NCBI GenBank assembly: GCA_009760855.2
Contig: WPIO01000229.1
Location: 22,501-86,500 of the forward strand
Reading direction: 5' to 3'
Length of the DNA: 64,000 nt
DNA from: Cristatella mucedo
Lineage: Eukaryota > Bryozoa > Phylactolaemata > Cristatellidae
Shown in pieces: positions 46,421 to 59,582 of this stretch. Within the stretch, counting starts at the first letter, position 1; the number at the start of each line of letters is the position of its first letter. Under the pieces are notes generated by a model. That model made no database searches. It worked only from the letters and a program-made list of their open reading frames with translations, and was not told the DNA's origin. Made by a program: the position numbers and the translations under genes.

Positions 46421-46883
46421 CCGGCAGCGACCAAGCGTCCCAAGCATGCGAGGACGGTGACTGCGAACAACTGCTGAGAGAAAGCTCAGCGGCGGCGGCG
46501 GCGAGCGCCTGTTGACTATTTGCACTGAGCAGTCTCTGCTGACTATTTGCAGCCTGGCGCGTCGGTGACAACCTGGGCGACGAGGCTGCTGCGGCGCGGC
46601 TCGCACACAGCGTCGATTATACGTCTGCATCGCGGCAGCGGCGGGGCACGATTCCGATACCTCTGGGTGACTCGCGGCCCGGCGCTGCCTCCGAACCGCC
46701 GAGGCAGTCATTTAAAAGCAGGCAGGCGGCACGGTCGGCACGACTTCGGAAGGGAAGGCGCTCGCGCGGACGATCTCGTCGCCACATCCGTCATTCTGCT
46801 CCCACCCGCCAGTTACCGTTTCCCGCCAGTTACCAGCCAGTAACGTCCGGGCGGCGGGCAGCGGCAGGATGCTCGTGCGTCAG

Positions 46884-47210
46884 AAGCTTTAGCTCTGCAG
46901 GTCCTAGACTGTGGAACTCGCTTCCACAATTCTTACGCAACGACATCTACTCTCCAACTGCCGACTATGGCACATCTTTTTCAGCTGTCCTGAACTGCTA
47001 CTTCTATGCTACTCACTACCTCAACTGCTCTCCTAACTCTGCTATGCTTCCCACTTTCTCTTTGTTGCGTGAGACGAAGTCTGTTGGCTACCGAATGCGT
47101 ACCGAAAGCCGCTTAGGCTGTGAGTGCGCTATACAAAAGTCTCCTGCGTAACACCCACATGGTCTTTATGACTTTGTGGAGTTACTGACGGAGATACATT
47201 ACATTACTGT
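46884..47210 (+). mobile_element. LINE family B, 3' part, private to duplication unit 1
   Basis: Begins AAGCTTTAGCTCTGCAGGTC and ends in ACATT repeats. Unit 2 reads straight across (GCGTCCTACGGTAAAGCTGC at about 52399-52418), so this insertion postdates the duplication. Confidence 0.9.
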
Positions 47211-47384
47211 AAAGCTGCTGCTAAATAAGGACGGGGCAGCCGAAGTTCCGGCGGCGGCGTCCTTCGCATGCGCACAGCGCACTGTAGGCACTTTCCATGT
47301 GCTGTACAGGGAAGTCGGCTGTTACACATGAACAGCCTAAGCACACGCAGGAGGGTCAATCCACGAGAACTCAAAAAATGTAAT

Positions 47385-47563
47385 AAACAAATCCTAGCTG
47401 ATTGAACAGCCCCTTTTTGTATAGCGACAGAAGAGCCTTAACGGCTATCACAACCGCTTGCAGTGGCGATAAAGAATCGCCTACCGCAGGAATCGAACCC
47501 ACGACCTCGGGACCGAGGTCGTGAAAGCAAACGCCTTACCTAGTGTGCCATCACGGCTCACCA
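47385..47563 (-). mobile_element. SINE2 copy, private to duplication unit 1
   Basis: Minus strand with A and B boxes (B box GGGTTCGATTCC at about 47490-47501) and palindrome CGACCTCGGGACCGAGGTCG (47501-47520). Unit 2 has the empty site (AACTCAACAAATACAGTGAG at about 52915-52934). Confidence 0.9.
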
Positions 47564-47804
47564 ATGAGGAACAGCGTACGTTGTAGCTCCTTTTTAATTG
47601 TCCTCCAGTCATGAAACTATTGCACTTGCCTTCAACTGCAATTGCAGCTGCCAATTGCAGTTCCTTTTCATTACGTTGCTACATCTGCACGGTACATTGG
47701 GTAGAGGCTGCACCATTGTGACGGCTTTCCCCTTCCACTCTTGAAACTTTTACGATCCCTAGTACTGATATCTCCGCCTTAGCCAGCAGCCAGGTAAGGC
47801 CCCC

Positions 47805-47950
47805 AATTCCCCCCCCCCCCCGATTTTCCTCTCCTCCACCTCCCCTATCTCCGCCCCTCTCTCTCCCCTCCTCTCTCCCTCCCTCTTTCTTTCTCTCTCT
47901 CTCCCTATTCCTCTTACTCTGTCTCTCCCCTCTTCTCTCCCTCTAACCCC
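47805..47950. repeat. C- and CT-rich low complexity
   Basis: A C run followed by CTCTCC/CTCCCT stretches. The counterpart in unit 2 (53145-53335) has expanded to a long CT run. Confidence 0.85.
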
Positions 47951-48092
47951 CTGCCCCGGGTTCGATCACGCTACGGTGAGCCTTGCACTTCGGTGTACTG
48001 CAAAAACACGCCGAGGCGTTCGCGTGCTCTCGGCAGGCGAGGGGCCGCGTCAACCAAGACAGCCTCAACAACTGCCCTCGCCGCCCACCTGT

Positions 48093-48178
48093 CGCCTCGG
48101 CAGAGTCGCCCAGCGCCCTATTGCCTCGGCAGAGTCGCTCAGCGCCCTATTGCCTCGGCAGAGTCGCTCAGCGCCCTG
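48093..48178. repeat. 29-bp minisatellite, 3 copies
   Basis: Unit CCTCGGCAGAGTCGCTCAGC plus GCCCTATTG. The unit 2 counterpart (about 53490-53605) has 4 more diverged copies. Confidence 0.85.
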
Positions 48179-48307
48179 CTCGAGAACCCCGATGCTTAAG
48201 TGCGACGGAAGCGAAGGTGGCAGCAGGGAAAGCCGATACCGGCAGCCAGAACTTTGCACGGTGACGTTGCAATTTTTCAGCCCAAGGACTGTAACCGACG
48301 CGGTCGA

Positions 48308-48310
48308 GCG

Positions 48311-48371
<61 letters not shown>

Positions 48372-48372
48372 G
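48308..48372. repeat. (GA)n microsatellite
   Basis: About 60 bp in unit 1. The counterpart in unit 2 is ~370 bp. Confidence 0.95.
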
Positions 48373-48794
48373 GGGGTAAATAGACCTGTAAAAAGAACGG
48401 TAAACAGCTCAGAGCGCCACTCGAACGCCACGCCCGTCGCTGCCCTAAGCTGATTTGTAGACCGCAAATATGGTCAGGAGCTCCATTCCGGAGATTCTCG
48501 TGCGACGGTGGACCGTTAGGAAGAAGCCTTGCAGACCGGAAGCCGCTGCTGCAAGCCAGCCCTGGCCAATCCGATGGCCACCTCACCCCGTGTAGGCCTC
48601 TCGGGGGGGGGCGTTACCGAGCGGCCGAGTCAGCAGAATGACAATGACAGTTTTGGCCAGATATCGGACCTGTTTATGCAACAATGTGAATTGCACATGT
48701 CCATTCAAAGTTATTACAGCTAAGGATGTACGCAGTAGCCGATCCCCTATTCCGACCGGGTAGGCATTACAAATTACGCGAGCGGCATTCACCT

Positions 48795-49070
48795 CTTTAT
48801 CACAGCTTTTAGTGGGTCCCTGTGATTTGTCCTGCATGAGCTTATGCGTGATGACACTCTGCATGCTGCCACTAATCACACTTGCATGCTGACCCTGTGC
48901 ATGTCACCCCTAACTAGGTTTATCTTGTTGTTTATCGAGCCACTAACCATCTATAGGAGCTACCACTAACCGTCCGATTGCGTTTCCTTTGCAGCAAATG
49001 CAAAGCGCCTAAAAAGATATTGAGTACGCTGAGGGCACTTTTTCAAGTGTCTTACTATTATTATTATTCA
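48795..49070 (+). mobile_element. LINE family A, tail-only copy, private to unit 2
   Basis: From TTTATCACAGCTTTTAGTGG to ATT repeats at about 49055-49068. Flanked by ATTCACCT on both sides (48787 and 49065), a possible target-site duplication. Unit 1 lacks it. Confidence 0.88.
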
Positions 49071-49286
49071 CCTGTTCAGTTGGTTAGCACAGTTAGGACG
49101 GCGTCAGATGCCAGCTAAGCCCGCTGGGAAGTGACGCTGCGCATGCGCAAGGAGCAGACGAATTCATTTTGGAAATTTCTATATTCATTCAGACTAGTGC
49201 GCCGCATGCTAGAAGACTCGGATGGGCTCGCGGACACAGCATCGAGCGTTTACACCCGGAGACGCTGCGACAGACGGCCGGCCAAT

Positions 49287-50845
<1,559 letters not shown>

Positions 50846-50868
50846 CGTCTGTCTGTGTGTCAACGGAT

Positions 50869-50953
50869 TCTGCAATGCGTTCGAGGCGCCACCGCGTGTC
50901 TCGCTGTGAGCGAAAAGGCCGCCGCCGCAAAGAGAGAGAGAATGAGAGAGAAG

Positions 50954-50992
<39 letters not shown>

Positions 50993-51149
50993 GAAGAGAG
51001 GGACAGAACAGAGAGGGGGAAGAGACTGGTACAGTCAGAGAGTCAGAGCGGCGCGAGCCAAACGTGCGAAGGGCGGGATGCGGGGCCTTATGCAGCTGTA
51101 CAGGCCCATCCAGACGCGTGATGGTGGCACAGTCTAACGGGACGTTCTC

Positions 51150-51194
<45 letters not shown>

Positions 51195-51320
51195 CGCTCG
51201 CTCGCAGTAGGACGTCGCGGACGTCAGAGAAGGCCGCACAGGCCCAGCGCAGACGTCTGCTGGCGAACGTAGCGAGCGAGGCGGCTCACCTGAGTCTGAG
51301 CGACGCTGCGACGTGGGCAC
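50869..51320 (-). other. GST-C leader intron and noncoding exon (predicted)
   Basis: Acceptor TTGCAG before 50869, donor CAG/GTGAGC at 51289-51290. The intron contains GA (50932-51015) and CT (51147-51205) runs. Same plan as GST-B. Confidence 0.6.
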
Positions 51321-51347
51321 TGATTTAACAGTGCGTCTCGGCACCGT

Positions 51348-51356
51348 CCCTTTATC
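51348..51356 (-). promoter_or_regulatory. TATA-like box of GST-C
   Basis: Minus strand GATAAAGGG, same spacing to the leader donor as in GST-B. Confidence 0.45.
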
Positions 51357-52069
51357 ATCGGGCTGCTGCTGCTCGCGCGTGTGCGCACGCACCTGCTGTG
51401 ACGCAGCAAAATCTTATCCCTGGCAGTGCGGCAACGGGCGACTGTCTGGCTCGAGAAATTTAGCCTCGTCACAGCGAGTGCGAGCGCCGTGACGAGGCTA
51501 CATTTTGAGAGCGTAGGAGCGAGCGCATGCGAACGAGAGCGTGCGAGAGCGTGCAAGAGCGTTTGAGAGTGAGTGAGTGAGAGCGGGCGAGAGCGTGTGA
51601 TCTAGAGCGTGCGAACGAGTGCGGGCGACTGAGAACGTGCGAGTGAACTTTCTCTTTCGCTCGGTGAACACTTTTCATTGGGGCTTTTTTCAGAGCCCTT
51701 GGCCGGAGCACCTGGCCCTCTCTGGATCTATAATAAGAATAATAGTAATACACTTGTATAACGCCTTCAGAGAGCTCAGTTTCTTTCCACGCACTTCACG
51801 TGTGCTGTATGTCGCTCGCTGTATCTGTACCAATGCCCGAAGTCGCTCGGAGGCTTCATAGCAGCTCGCGAGTGCAGTCAGCTGAGGCGCCTGGCGGCGT
51901 CCAAGCGTGCGAGGACGACACGTGCGAGGACGGTGACTGCAAAAAACTGCTGAGAGAAAGTGCAAAGCAAAGCAAAGTCAAAGCGCAGTCACCGGCGGCC
52001 TGTTGACTGATTGCAGCCGAACGCGTCGGTGACAACCTGGGCGACGCGGCAGCGGCAGCACGCCTCTAT

Positions 52070-52155
52070 TATATCATATAATGCATGTATTATATATTAT
52101 ATTATTTTAAATATATTATATTTTATATATTATATTATATATTTTATATTATATC
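52070..52155. repeat. AT-rich block in unit 2
   Basis: TATATTATATTTTA-type sequence replacing the GC-rich unit 1 counterpart near 46615-46650. Confidence 0.85.
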
Positions 52156-53184
52156 TGCAATGCAGCGCCGGGCCGCCACTAGGTGAACTGCGGCCCGGCG
52201 CTGCCTCCGCTGAGCCGCCGAGGTTTAAAGCTGTTTTAAAGCCGCAGACGGCGCTGTCTTCCCTACCGCGGCGGAAGGGAAGGCTCGCGCGGACGATTTC
52301 GCCTGACGACATGACGCCACATCTGTCATTCCGCTCCGACCCGCCAGTAACGTACCAGCCAGTAACGTCCGGGCGGCAGGCAGCAGCAGGATGCTCCTGC
52401 GTCCTACGGTAAAGCTGCAGCTAAATAAAAGGACGCAAGTTCCGCCGGCGTCCTGCGCATGCGCACTTCTCACGTATGCACGCTGCAAGCCTGCGGCTTT
52501 GCGTTGGGGCGTGGTGGACGAGGTCGGATCGATAACAGAGTACATCTCCGACAGGGCGAGGGCTAGTGTGAAGATCTACTGTGGAAAAGATTAGAATGTT
52601 ATTAAAATAAAAGTGTATGAATAATGCTTAACTTGGAAACGCTGGATACCGCTCACGTGCATTGCATGGACGAATTGCATTGCTCCAACACTGCTAACCG
52701 ACCACACGGTAATTATTTGCATTCACGTTTTCAGCTCAACGTTCCGCTCCTGCTTCGCTACTCAACTGATCCTTCAACTGATCCTGGTGGCATTATTACA
52801 TAGTGCCCTCAGAGAACTAAATCTCCATCCATGCACTTTGTATGTGTTGTACAGGTCCGTCGGCTGTTACATATGGACAGCCTAAGCACATGCAGGAGGA
52901 GCAATTCACGAGAACTCAACAAATACAGTGAGGAACAGCGCTCGTTGTAGCTCCTTTTTTAAATGTTCTCCAGTCATGGAACTATTGCACTTGCCTTCAA
53001 TTGCAATTGCAGCTGCCAATGGCAGTTCCTTTTCAGTACGTTGCTACATCTACACGTTACATTGGGTGAGGGCTGCGCCATTGTGACGGCTTTCCCCTTC
53101 CACTCTTGAAACTTTTACGATGTCTAGTACTAATATCTCTCCCCTCCCCCCGATTTTCCTCTCCTCCACCTCCCCCTCTCTCCA

Positions 53185-53188
53185 TCCA

Positions 53189-53281
<93 letters not shown>

Positions 53282-53325
53282 ACTCTCTCTCTCTCTCTCT
53301 ATTTCTCTTACTCTTCCTCTCCCCT
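53185..53325. repeat. (CT)n microsatellite
   Basis: About 120 bp CT with TTT and CACT interruptions. Confidence 0.95.
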
Positions 53326-53754
53326 CTTCTCTCCCTCTAACCCACTGCCCCGGGTCCGATCACGCTACGGTGAGCCTTGCTCTTCGGTGTACTGCAAAAA
53401 CATGCCAAGGTGTTTGCGTGCTCTCAGCAGGCGAGGGGTTGAGCCAACCAAGGCAGCCTCAACAACTGCCCTCGCCGCCCGCCTGCCTGTCGCCTCGGCA
53501 ATCACCCAGCGCCCTATTGCCTTGGCATAGTCACCCAGCACCCTGTCGCCTCGGGAGAGTCACCCAGCACCCTGTCACCTAGTCAGAGTCGCCCAGCGCC
53601 CTGTCGAGAACCCCCCCCCCCGATACTTAAGTGAGACGGCAGCGTAGGTGGCGGTAGAGAAAGTCGGTACCGGCAGCCGGAATTTTGCACGGTGACGTTG
53701 CAATTTTCAGCCCGACGACTGTCTACACACACACACACACACACCGACGCGGAC

Positions 53755-53812
53755 GAGCTGAGAGAAAGTGAGAGGGAGGAAGAGAGAGACAGACAGACAG
53801 AGAGGGAGGGAG

Positions 53813-53863
<51 letters not shown>

Positions 53864-53864
53864 G

Positions 53865-53949
<85 letters not shown>

Positions 53950-53965
53950 AGAGAGAGAGAGACAT

Positions 53966-53996
<31 letters not shown>

Positions 53997-54013
53997 CATA
54001 GAGAGGGAGGGAG

Positions 54014-54076
<63 letters not shown>

Positions 54077-54128
54077 GAGAGAGACAGAGAGAGAGAAAGA
54101 GAGAGAGACAGACAGACAGAGAGAAGGT
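53755..54128. repeat. (GA)n-rich satellite, ~370 bp
   Basis: GA runs broken by GACA, CATA and GGGAGGGAGGTA motifs; the last motif recurs at about 53806 and 54005, so part of the tract was duplicated internally. Ser/Leu and Arg/Glu frames over it are artefacts. Confidence 0.95.
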
Positions 54129-54267
54129 AAATAGAGCTGTAAAAAGAATAGTAGACAGATCAGAGCGCTACTCAAACGCCGCGCCCGTCGATGCCCTGAG
54201 CTGATTTATAGACCGAGACTATGGTCAGGAGCTCCAGTCCGGAGATTCCCGTGCGACGGTGGACCCT

Positions 54268-54402
54268 ATTTCCATGCTGCTCACTACCTCCACTGCTCTC
54301 CTGACTCTGCTATGCTTCCCACTTTCTCTTTGTTTCGCGAGATGAAGTCTGTTGGCTACCAAATATGTACTGAAAGCCTCTTAGGCTGCGAGTGCGCTAC
54401 GG
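54268..54402 (+). mobile_element. LINE family B fragment
   Basis: CATGCTGCTCACTACCTCCA through GCTGCGAGTGCGCTAC. Truncated at both ends, then joined to a reversed LINE A fragment. Confidence 0.8.
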
Positions 54403-54404
54403 TG

Positions 54405-54482
54405 AGTAATATCATGATTGATAAACAACCAACATGAATAACGTGGTTAGGGGTGACATGCACAGGGTCAGCATGCAAATGT
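54405..54482 (-). mobile_element. LINE family A tail fragment
   Basis: Inverse of the 3' UTR (AACATGAATAACGTGGTTAG, GACATGCACAGGGTCAGCAT). Confidence 0.85.
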
Positions 54483-55329
54483 CGCTTTGCGTTAGCGCCA
54501 CCTGGCGGAGCGCTGACAATGCTCGGCATTGCTAGTCATTCCTCCGGAGCGACACCGCATGCTCGAGACGAGTTCGTCAATCGTAGGCGACTCTCCCGCC
54601 CCTGCAGAGAACTAAATTCCTTTCTGCAAACTTCCTGTAGCCGGAAATGGAGCCGCAAAAAAGCAGCAGCAGTAGCAGGCGAGCGTATGTCTGTGTAAAT
54701 GAAACCTGAAGGGCGGCAGCGGGTGTTGACACCAATCAATTTTGCCACAAATGACTCACTTCGACTCCGCCAACTGATCTTGCGAGAAGTTTTTTTCATA
54801 ACCATCCAGCAAAGGGCCACTCGGTGCTGCCGCCGCTGCTCGACAGGAAATGTCGCTCGCGAGTGCTACTGCGCAGGCGCACGAGGAATCGGAAGCTGTC
54901 TTTAGCCGATGGATCGGCGGTTCGGACGTGTGATTGGCCGCTTTGCCCATTGCGAGAGCCGGCGCTGGTCGAAGGTTGATCTCGCAGGTCGAATGTCGAC
55001 CGCGCTGGTCGAGGAGCAGTGGCCTAATTCGGTGACATGCAGCGTTTGCGACGAGCAAAACCGAGAGCTTCGGAGACCTGCTAAGAGACGAGTACCACCT
55101 AAAAGGCTCGTCTGGTAGTGAGTCTTGCTTCCTACCAGCTCGAGTCTTCGGTGTATACGTCACCAATACCACGGGGGGGGGGAGCGGTCCTGACATAGGA
55201 CTTGGCGAAGGCTCAGCGGCCAAACCCGATTCTACTCGTTCAGCCAAGACTTAGCGAGTGACCAATCATGGACGCAGTTCACGCAACGCCGAGTGAGTTG
55301 CTTAGCAAGGAACGGCAGACCGTTGGACC
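54483..55329. other. no gene recognised
   Basis: A minus-strand frame of 163 codons (54756-55247) has no motif I recognise. A G run lies at about 55171-55180. Treated as non-coding. Confidence 0.4.
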
Positions 55330-55900
55330 AGCGAAATCAAAGAGCTAGCATGGCTGCCGGTTAATCAACGGATACAGTGCAAAGTTCTTGCGCTGACTCA
55401 CAAGGCCAAGGCCACGGCTTGGCTCCTCCATACCTAGCTGAACTGCTGCATCAGTTTCAGCCTCCTCGTGCCCCCAGGTTCTGTATGGACAATAAATTAG
55501 CTGTTCCATTCCTCCGCTTAAAGACCGTTGGCGACAGAAGCTTTAGCTCTGCGGGTCTTAGACTGTGGAACTCGCTTCCACGATTCGCACGAAACGACAA
55601 CTACTCTCCTGCGTCCGACTATGGCACATTCTTTCCAGCCGTCCTGAGCTGCTACATCTATGTTACTCACTACCTTAGCCACTACCTCAACTTCTGACTC
55701 TGCCATGCTTCCCACTTTCTCCTTGTTTCGTGAAATGGAGTCTGTTTGCTACCGAATGCGCCCCGAAAGGCCGTGGCTTGGTGATTAACCGCTTAGGCTA
55801 TGAGTGAGTTCGCTGCATACAAATCTCCTGCAAAACACCCACATTGTTTTTGTGGCTTTGTAAAGTTACAGACGAAGATAAAGTACATTACATTAAACGG
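55330..55900 (+). pseudogene. LINE family B, C-terminal coding end and 3' UTR
   Basis: Encodes YLAELLHQFQPPRAP, then VPFLRLKTVGDRSFSSAGLR and LWNSLP (about 55427-55590), followed by the 3' UTR and ACATT end near 55888-55895. 5' truncated. Confidence 0.88.
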
Positions 55901-56552
55901 GAGGAAGCACTCTTGGATTAAATTCAATCTAAACGATGCAAGCACAAGCAAGGATCTCAGGCTGAACAAATTACTCTTAAGCGCAAATGTCAAGAAAATG
56001 CTTAAATAATTTTTCCAGCAATACACTATTTTTAGGACACTGTCAAGAGACAAACATACTAGAGTGACATGGAAAGTTTTGCCACTCTACGTGAAAAGTA
56101 GCAATGACATTGCAGACCATGCCTAACCCTGAAGTAAACCGGGAGAAACATATCTATGAATAACAAGTTTACCGATCTCAGCACCATATTCGACTTTTGC
56201 TCCCAACTTGTTAAATCTTGGTACATTGAAATACATGTCTATTGCTTGCTGAGGTACAAGCTTATGACTTTTAAAAAACTCTATTTACTGCGCAGCTTCT
56301 GCAGCCTTGAAAATTTCACAACTTGGTCAATACTTCATGGATCTACGTAAAAATTCAAGGTGAGTTCAGTTATACTCTTGCATCCCTGCATCAGCTATTT
56401 CTTATTTCGGTTGAATAAATGTTGCTATATATTTCTATGATTTTAGAAACTAAAGTTTTAAGAAGTTATTTTGATGAGATGCATAACGATACTTATGCAA
56501 CAGTAATCGGAAATAAACTATAATAAACGACAGAACAGAAAACGTATTAGTC
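55901..56552. other. AT-rich unique DNA, no gene recognised
   Basis: Lower GC than most of the window. Short frames only (55800-56009, 56156-56350), with no motif. Confidence 0.45.
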
Positions 56553-57888
56553 GTGGCAGACCAGCTGAACTCATATATTGAAACTTCAAAACATGCAAGT
56601 AAGTTTAAGTCTGGTTTCAGAGTTAATCACTCCACATAGTCAGCATCGCTTCGGGTGTATAACGACCTACTTATGAATACAAACTTAGGTAGAGTATCTT
56701 TGCGTCAAGAATGTACATGTAATTTTTATCAAGAATGTACATGTAATTTTTATCAAGAATGTACATGTAGGTAGAGTATCTTTGCTTGCTTATCTCAGTC
56801 TTTCGGCAGCTTTTGATACCATCGATCACAAAGTCCTTCTTAAGCGCCTCTCATCTCGCCTAGGCATCACTGGCACTGCCCTGACTCTAGAGTATTTATG
56901 TGAATGGACAAAGATCATCCGAGGAACCACCGAAATATGGGGTACCTCAGGGCTTCGTGCTAGGTCCGGTTCTTTTCACGGCTTGTACTCTCCCTCTTGC
57001 CGATGTGGTTGCCAAGCGCAATTTAGACTTTAACTTTATGCAGATGACACTAAGTTTTACCTTTGCTTTGATCCCTCCAAGGCCTCAGGCATGTCTACAA
57101 AATTCTCTCAACTTCCTTGCTGCATGTATTGATGACATCCGCACACGGATGGCAGCAAACTTTCTTAAATTTAATGATGACAAAAGCAACTTACTAGTAA
57201 TGGAAAAACTAGGTGTGATTAAAAAATTGGAAAGGCTAACGCTCAAAATCGGCTCTGCCAGCATATCTCCTGTTGAATCTGCACGAAATCTAGGTGTCGT
57301 GTTCCAAAGTGACCTTTCATTAGACGGCCACTTCAGCTCCTCGGCCAAGTCTGCATACTTTCAGTTTCATAACATTGCTAAAATATTCAGGCTTGTTTAC
57401 ACAGCGATACCACATCTAAATTGGTCCATGCATTTGTGACATCCTGTCTTGACTTCTGTAACTAACTGTTTGCTGATATACGGGCCTGTGCACTCAGGTG
57501 TTTACAGCTAGTGCAAAACCTTGCAGCTAGGCTTGTCTGTCGTGAGCGTCGTAGTTGCCACATCACACAACTTCTCACCTACCTGCAGTGGCTCCCAGTC
57601 AAGCAACGGATCGACTTTAAGGTTTAGTCACTACCTTCTCGGTCCCTTCATTCTTTGGTCCCAGCCTACCTATCAGATCTCCTCCCCAACCAGGCTAAGC
57701 ATTATACCACCCGCTTTTCGGAATCTAATTGTTTACCCATGCCTCGTACAAACCTCCAATCCTTTGGAGACCGTGCATTTAGTTCGTATGCTCCCAAAGC
57801 CTGGAACTCACTCCCGACTTGCATCACAACATTCCCTGACTTAACCACATTGAAAAAAGAACTTAAAACACACCTATCTAAGACAGCG
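56553..57888 (+). pseudogene. LINE family A RT body without tail
   Basis: Collinear with 1020-2290: VADQLNSYIE, FRVNHST, SAAFDTIDHK, VPQGFVLGPVLFT, LNFLAACIDD, SPVESARNLGVVFQSDLSLD, SFGDRAFSSYAPKAWNSLPT. Several frameshifts and stops. The RT A-box is preceded by a triplicated CAAGAATGTACATGTAATTT unit (56706-56772). It ends at CTATCTAAGACAGCGA, the recurrent body/tail boundary, and is fused to LINE B. Confidence 0.88.
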
Positions 57889-58500
57889 ACTATACTCAGT
57901 TGTATTTGTCATTCAAACCGTCGGAATCTGTTGCAGCAACTGCAAAACTGAATGCTTGCCTTGCCGATATTCGATCCTGGATGTCGGAAAACTTCCTGAA
58001 ATTAAATGACGATAAAACCGAACTGCTGCTCATAGGATATCCTAAGCCTGTGGCTGAATAAAAAGGCTTTGCTCTTCTAATAGGTGATGCTATTGTGCGA
58101 CCATCACCACGTGCTCAAAATTTATGTGTCGTTTTCGACAGCTGCCTCAATTTTAAAAGCTTCATTCAGAAGACTGCTTCTGCAGCTAGCCATCACGTCC
58201 GATCCCTATCCAAGATTAGGAGCTGTCTTCCATAGTGGCTTGCAAAAAATTTTACTAGCTCTTTAGTTCTGTCTCGGCTTGATTATTTTAATTCCCTTTT
58301 GGCTGTGCTACCAAAAAAGGCAATTAGGCCACTGCAGCTGATTATGAATATGGCCGCAAGGCTAGTCTTCAAGTCCCAGAGGTTTGAGCACGTGTCTCCT
58401 TGGCTAAAAGAGCTAGGATGGAGGCCGGTTGAGCAAACGATACAGAGCAAATTTCTTACGCTGACCCACAAAGCCCACCATGGCTTGGCTTCTTCGCCTC
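57889..58500 (+). pseudogene. LINE family B RT C-terminal part
   Basis: Starts in the equivalent of the YADD region (CTCAGTTGTATTTG) and continues through LNACLADIRSWMSENFLKLN, DDKTELLLIG, SLSKIRSCLP and MNMAARLVFKSQRF, in more than one frame. Ends near 58500, where the candidate LTR region begins. Confidence 0.75.
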
Positions 58501-58533
58501 TTGGGTACGAGAAGTTGGCCAAGTAAGTCGTGG

Positions 58534-59235
58534 TGTTGGAGGCTCCCGGTCTCGCCGAGTTATGCACCTGGATTCGTGCAGGCGTGCTCCGGCGATGCTG
58601 CCATGCACGCAAGGGAACGAGTACCCAAGGCCCAGGCGGAGCTGGATAACTCGCTCGTTGTTGAGATTTGTACATTCCGCGTTCCCCGTGTAGCGCGTTC
58701 CCCGTGTAGCATGTTCGTGACCCCCCCCCCCGTGTGTTGGCGTCTTTCGGTGGAAGCTCGCGACTGTGGTAGTTGTCGACTCGGACTAGCCAAGCAGTTA
58801 CTCAGCCAGCCGGGTTTTGGACGGCGTACGCTCGTACTGTAGGATTCGGAGTCAGTACAACGACAGGACTGCAGAAGCCGACTGACCCCAACTAACACGT
58901 TTGTTCGCGCTTGCTGCGTCGTCTTGCGCCCCCATAGTGTATTGTGTATAGGACCCTCCCTGTAGACTTGTTTAGTTACCCTGTTGTTGTTAGTGCATGC
59001 ATTATTATAAAGAGGTGTAACCTGACTGCCGCTCGTCTTACCCTAGCTCGGCAGCATGGTGAGCAGCAGCGTGGCCGGAGTATGCGGGTTTGGCGGGAAC
59101 TAGCCTTTGACCCCTGGAACTCGGCTACATTTTGGCGACCCTTGCAGTGACGAACATTTTTAGTGACCTTCTGTTTTGCGTGCGTGATTTTTGTTTTGAA
59201 TGTGTGTACATGGATAGTGGTTTTGGGCGGTACAT
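58534..59235 (+). mobile_element. candidate LTR (58534-59129) plus leader of a Ty3/gypsy-type element
   Basis: The segment starts TGTTGG and ends CTACA, and is followed directly by TTTTGGCGACCC, the kind of sequence that follows the 5' LTR of many Ty3/gypsy elements. A TTATAAAGAGG box lies at about 59003. No second LTR or gag/pol is in the window; it is cut by a LINE A tail at 59236. The call rests on termini only. Confidence 0.4.
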
Positions 59236-59582
59236 TGAAAACGTTGGAACTCCCTCCCGACCTGCATCAGAACATCCTGTGACCTGACCACATTTAAAAA
59301 GAACTTAAAAACACGCCTATTTAGGACAGCATATAGTGGGTCCCTGTGATTCGTCCTTGATGTGCGTATGCGTGCTGACACTGTGCACGCTGCCACTAAC
59401 CACATTTGCATGCTGACCCTCTGCATGTCACCCCTAAAAGTATTATTAATTTTGTTTGTTTTTCAAGCATGATTTTACTCACCATTCAATTGAATTTTCC
59501 TTTGCAGCAAATGTAAAGCGCCTAGAAAGAGATTAAGTTCTCTGAGGGCGCTTTATCAAGTGAATTATTATTATTATTATTA
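59236..59582 (+). mobile_element. LINE family A, 3' part
   Basis: From GTTGGAACTCCCTCCCGACC through the whole 3' UTR to the ATT tail. Confidence 0.9.

Noticed and set aside
54756-55247. Minus-strand frame of 163 codons
   Set aside because: No recognisable motif, no repeat of the frame elsewhere, and no splice partner; kept as unassigned DNA.
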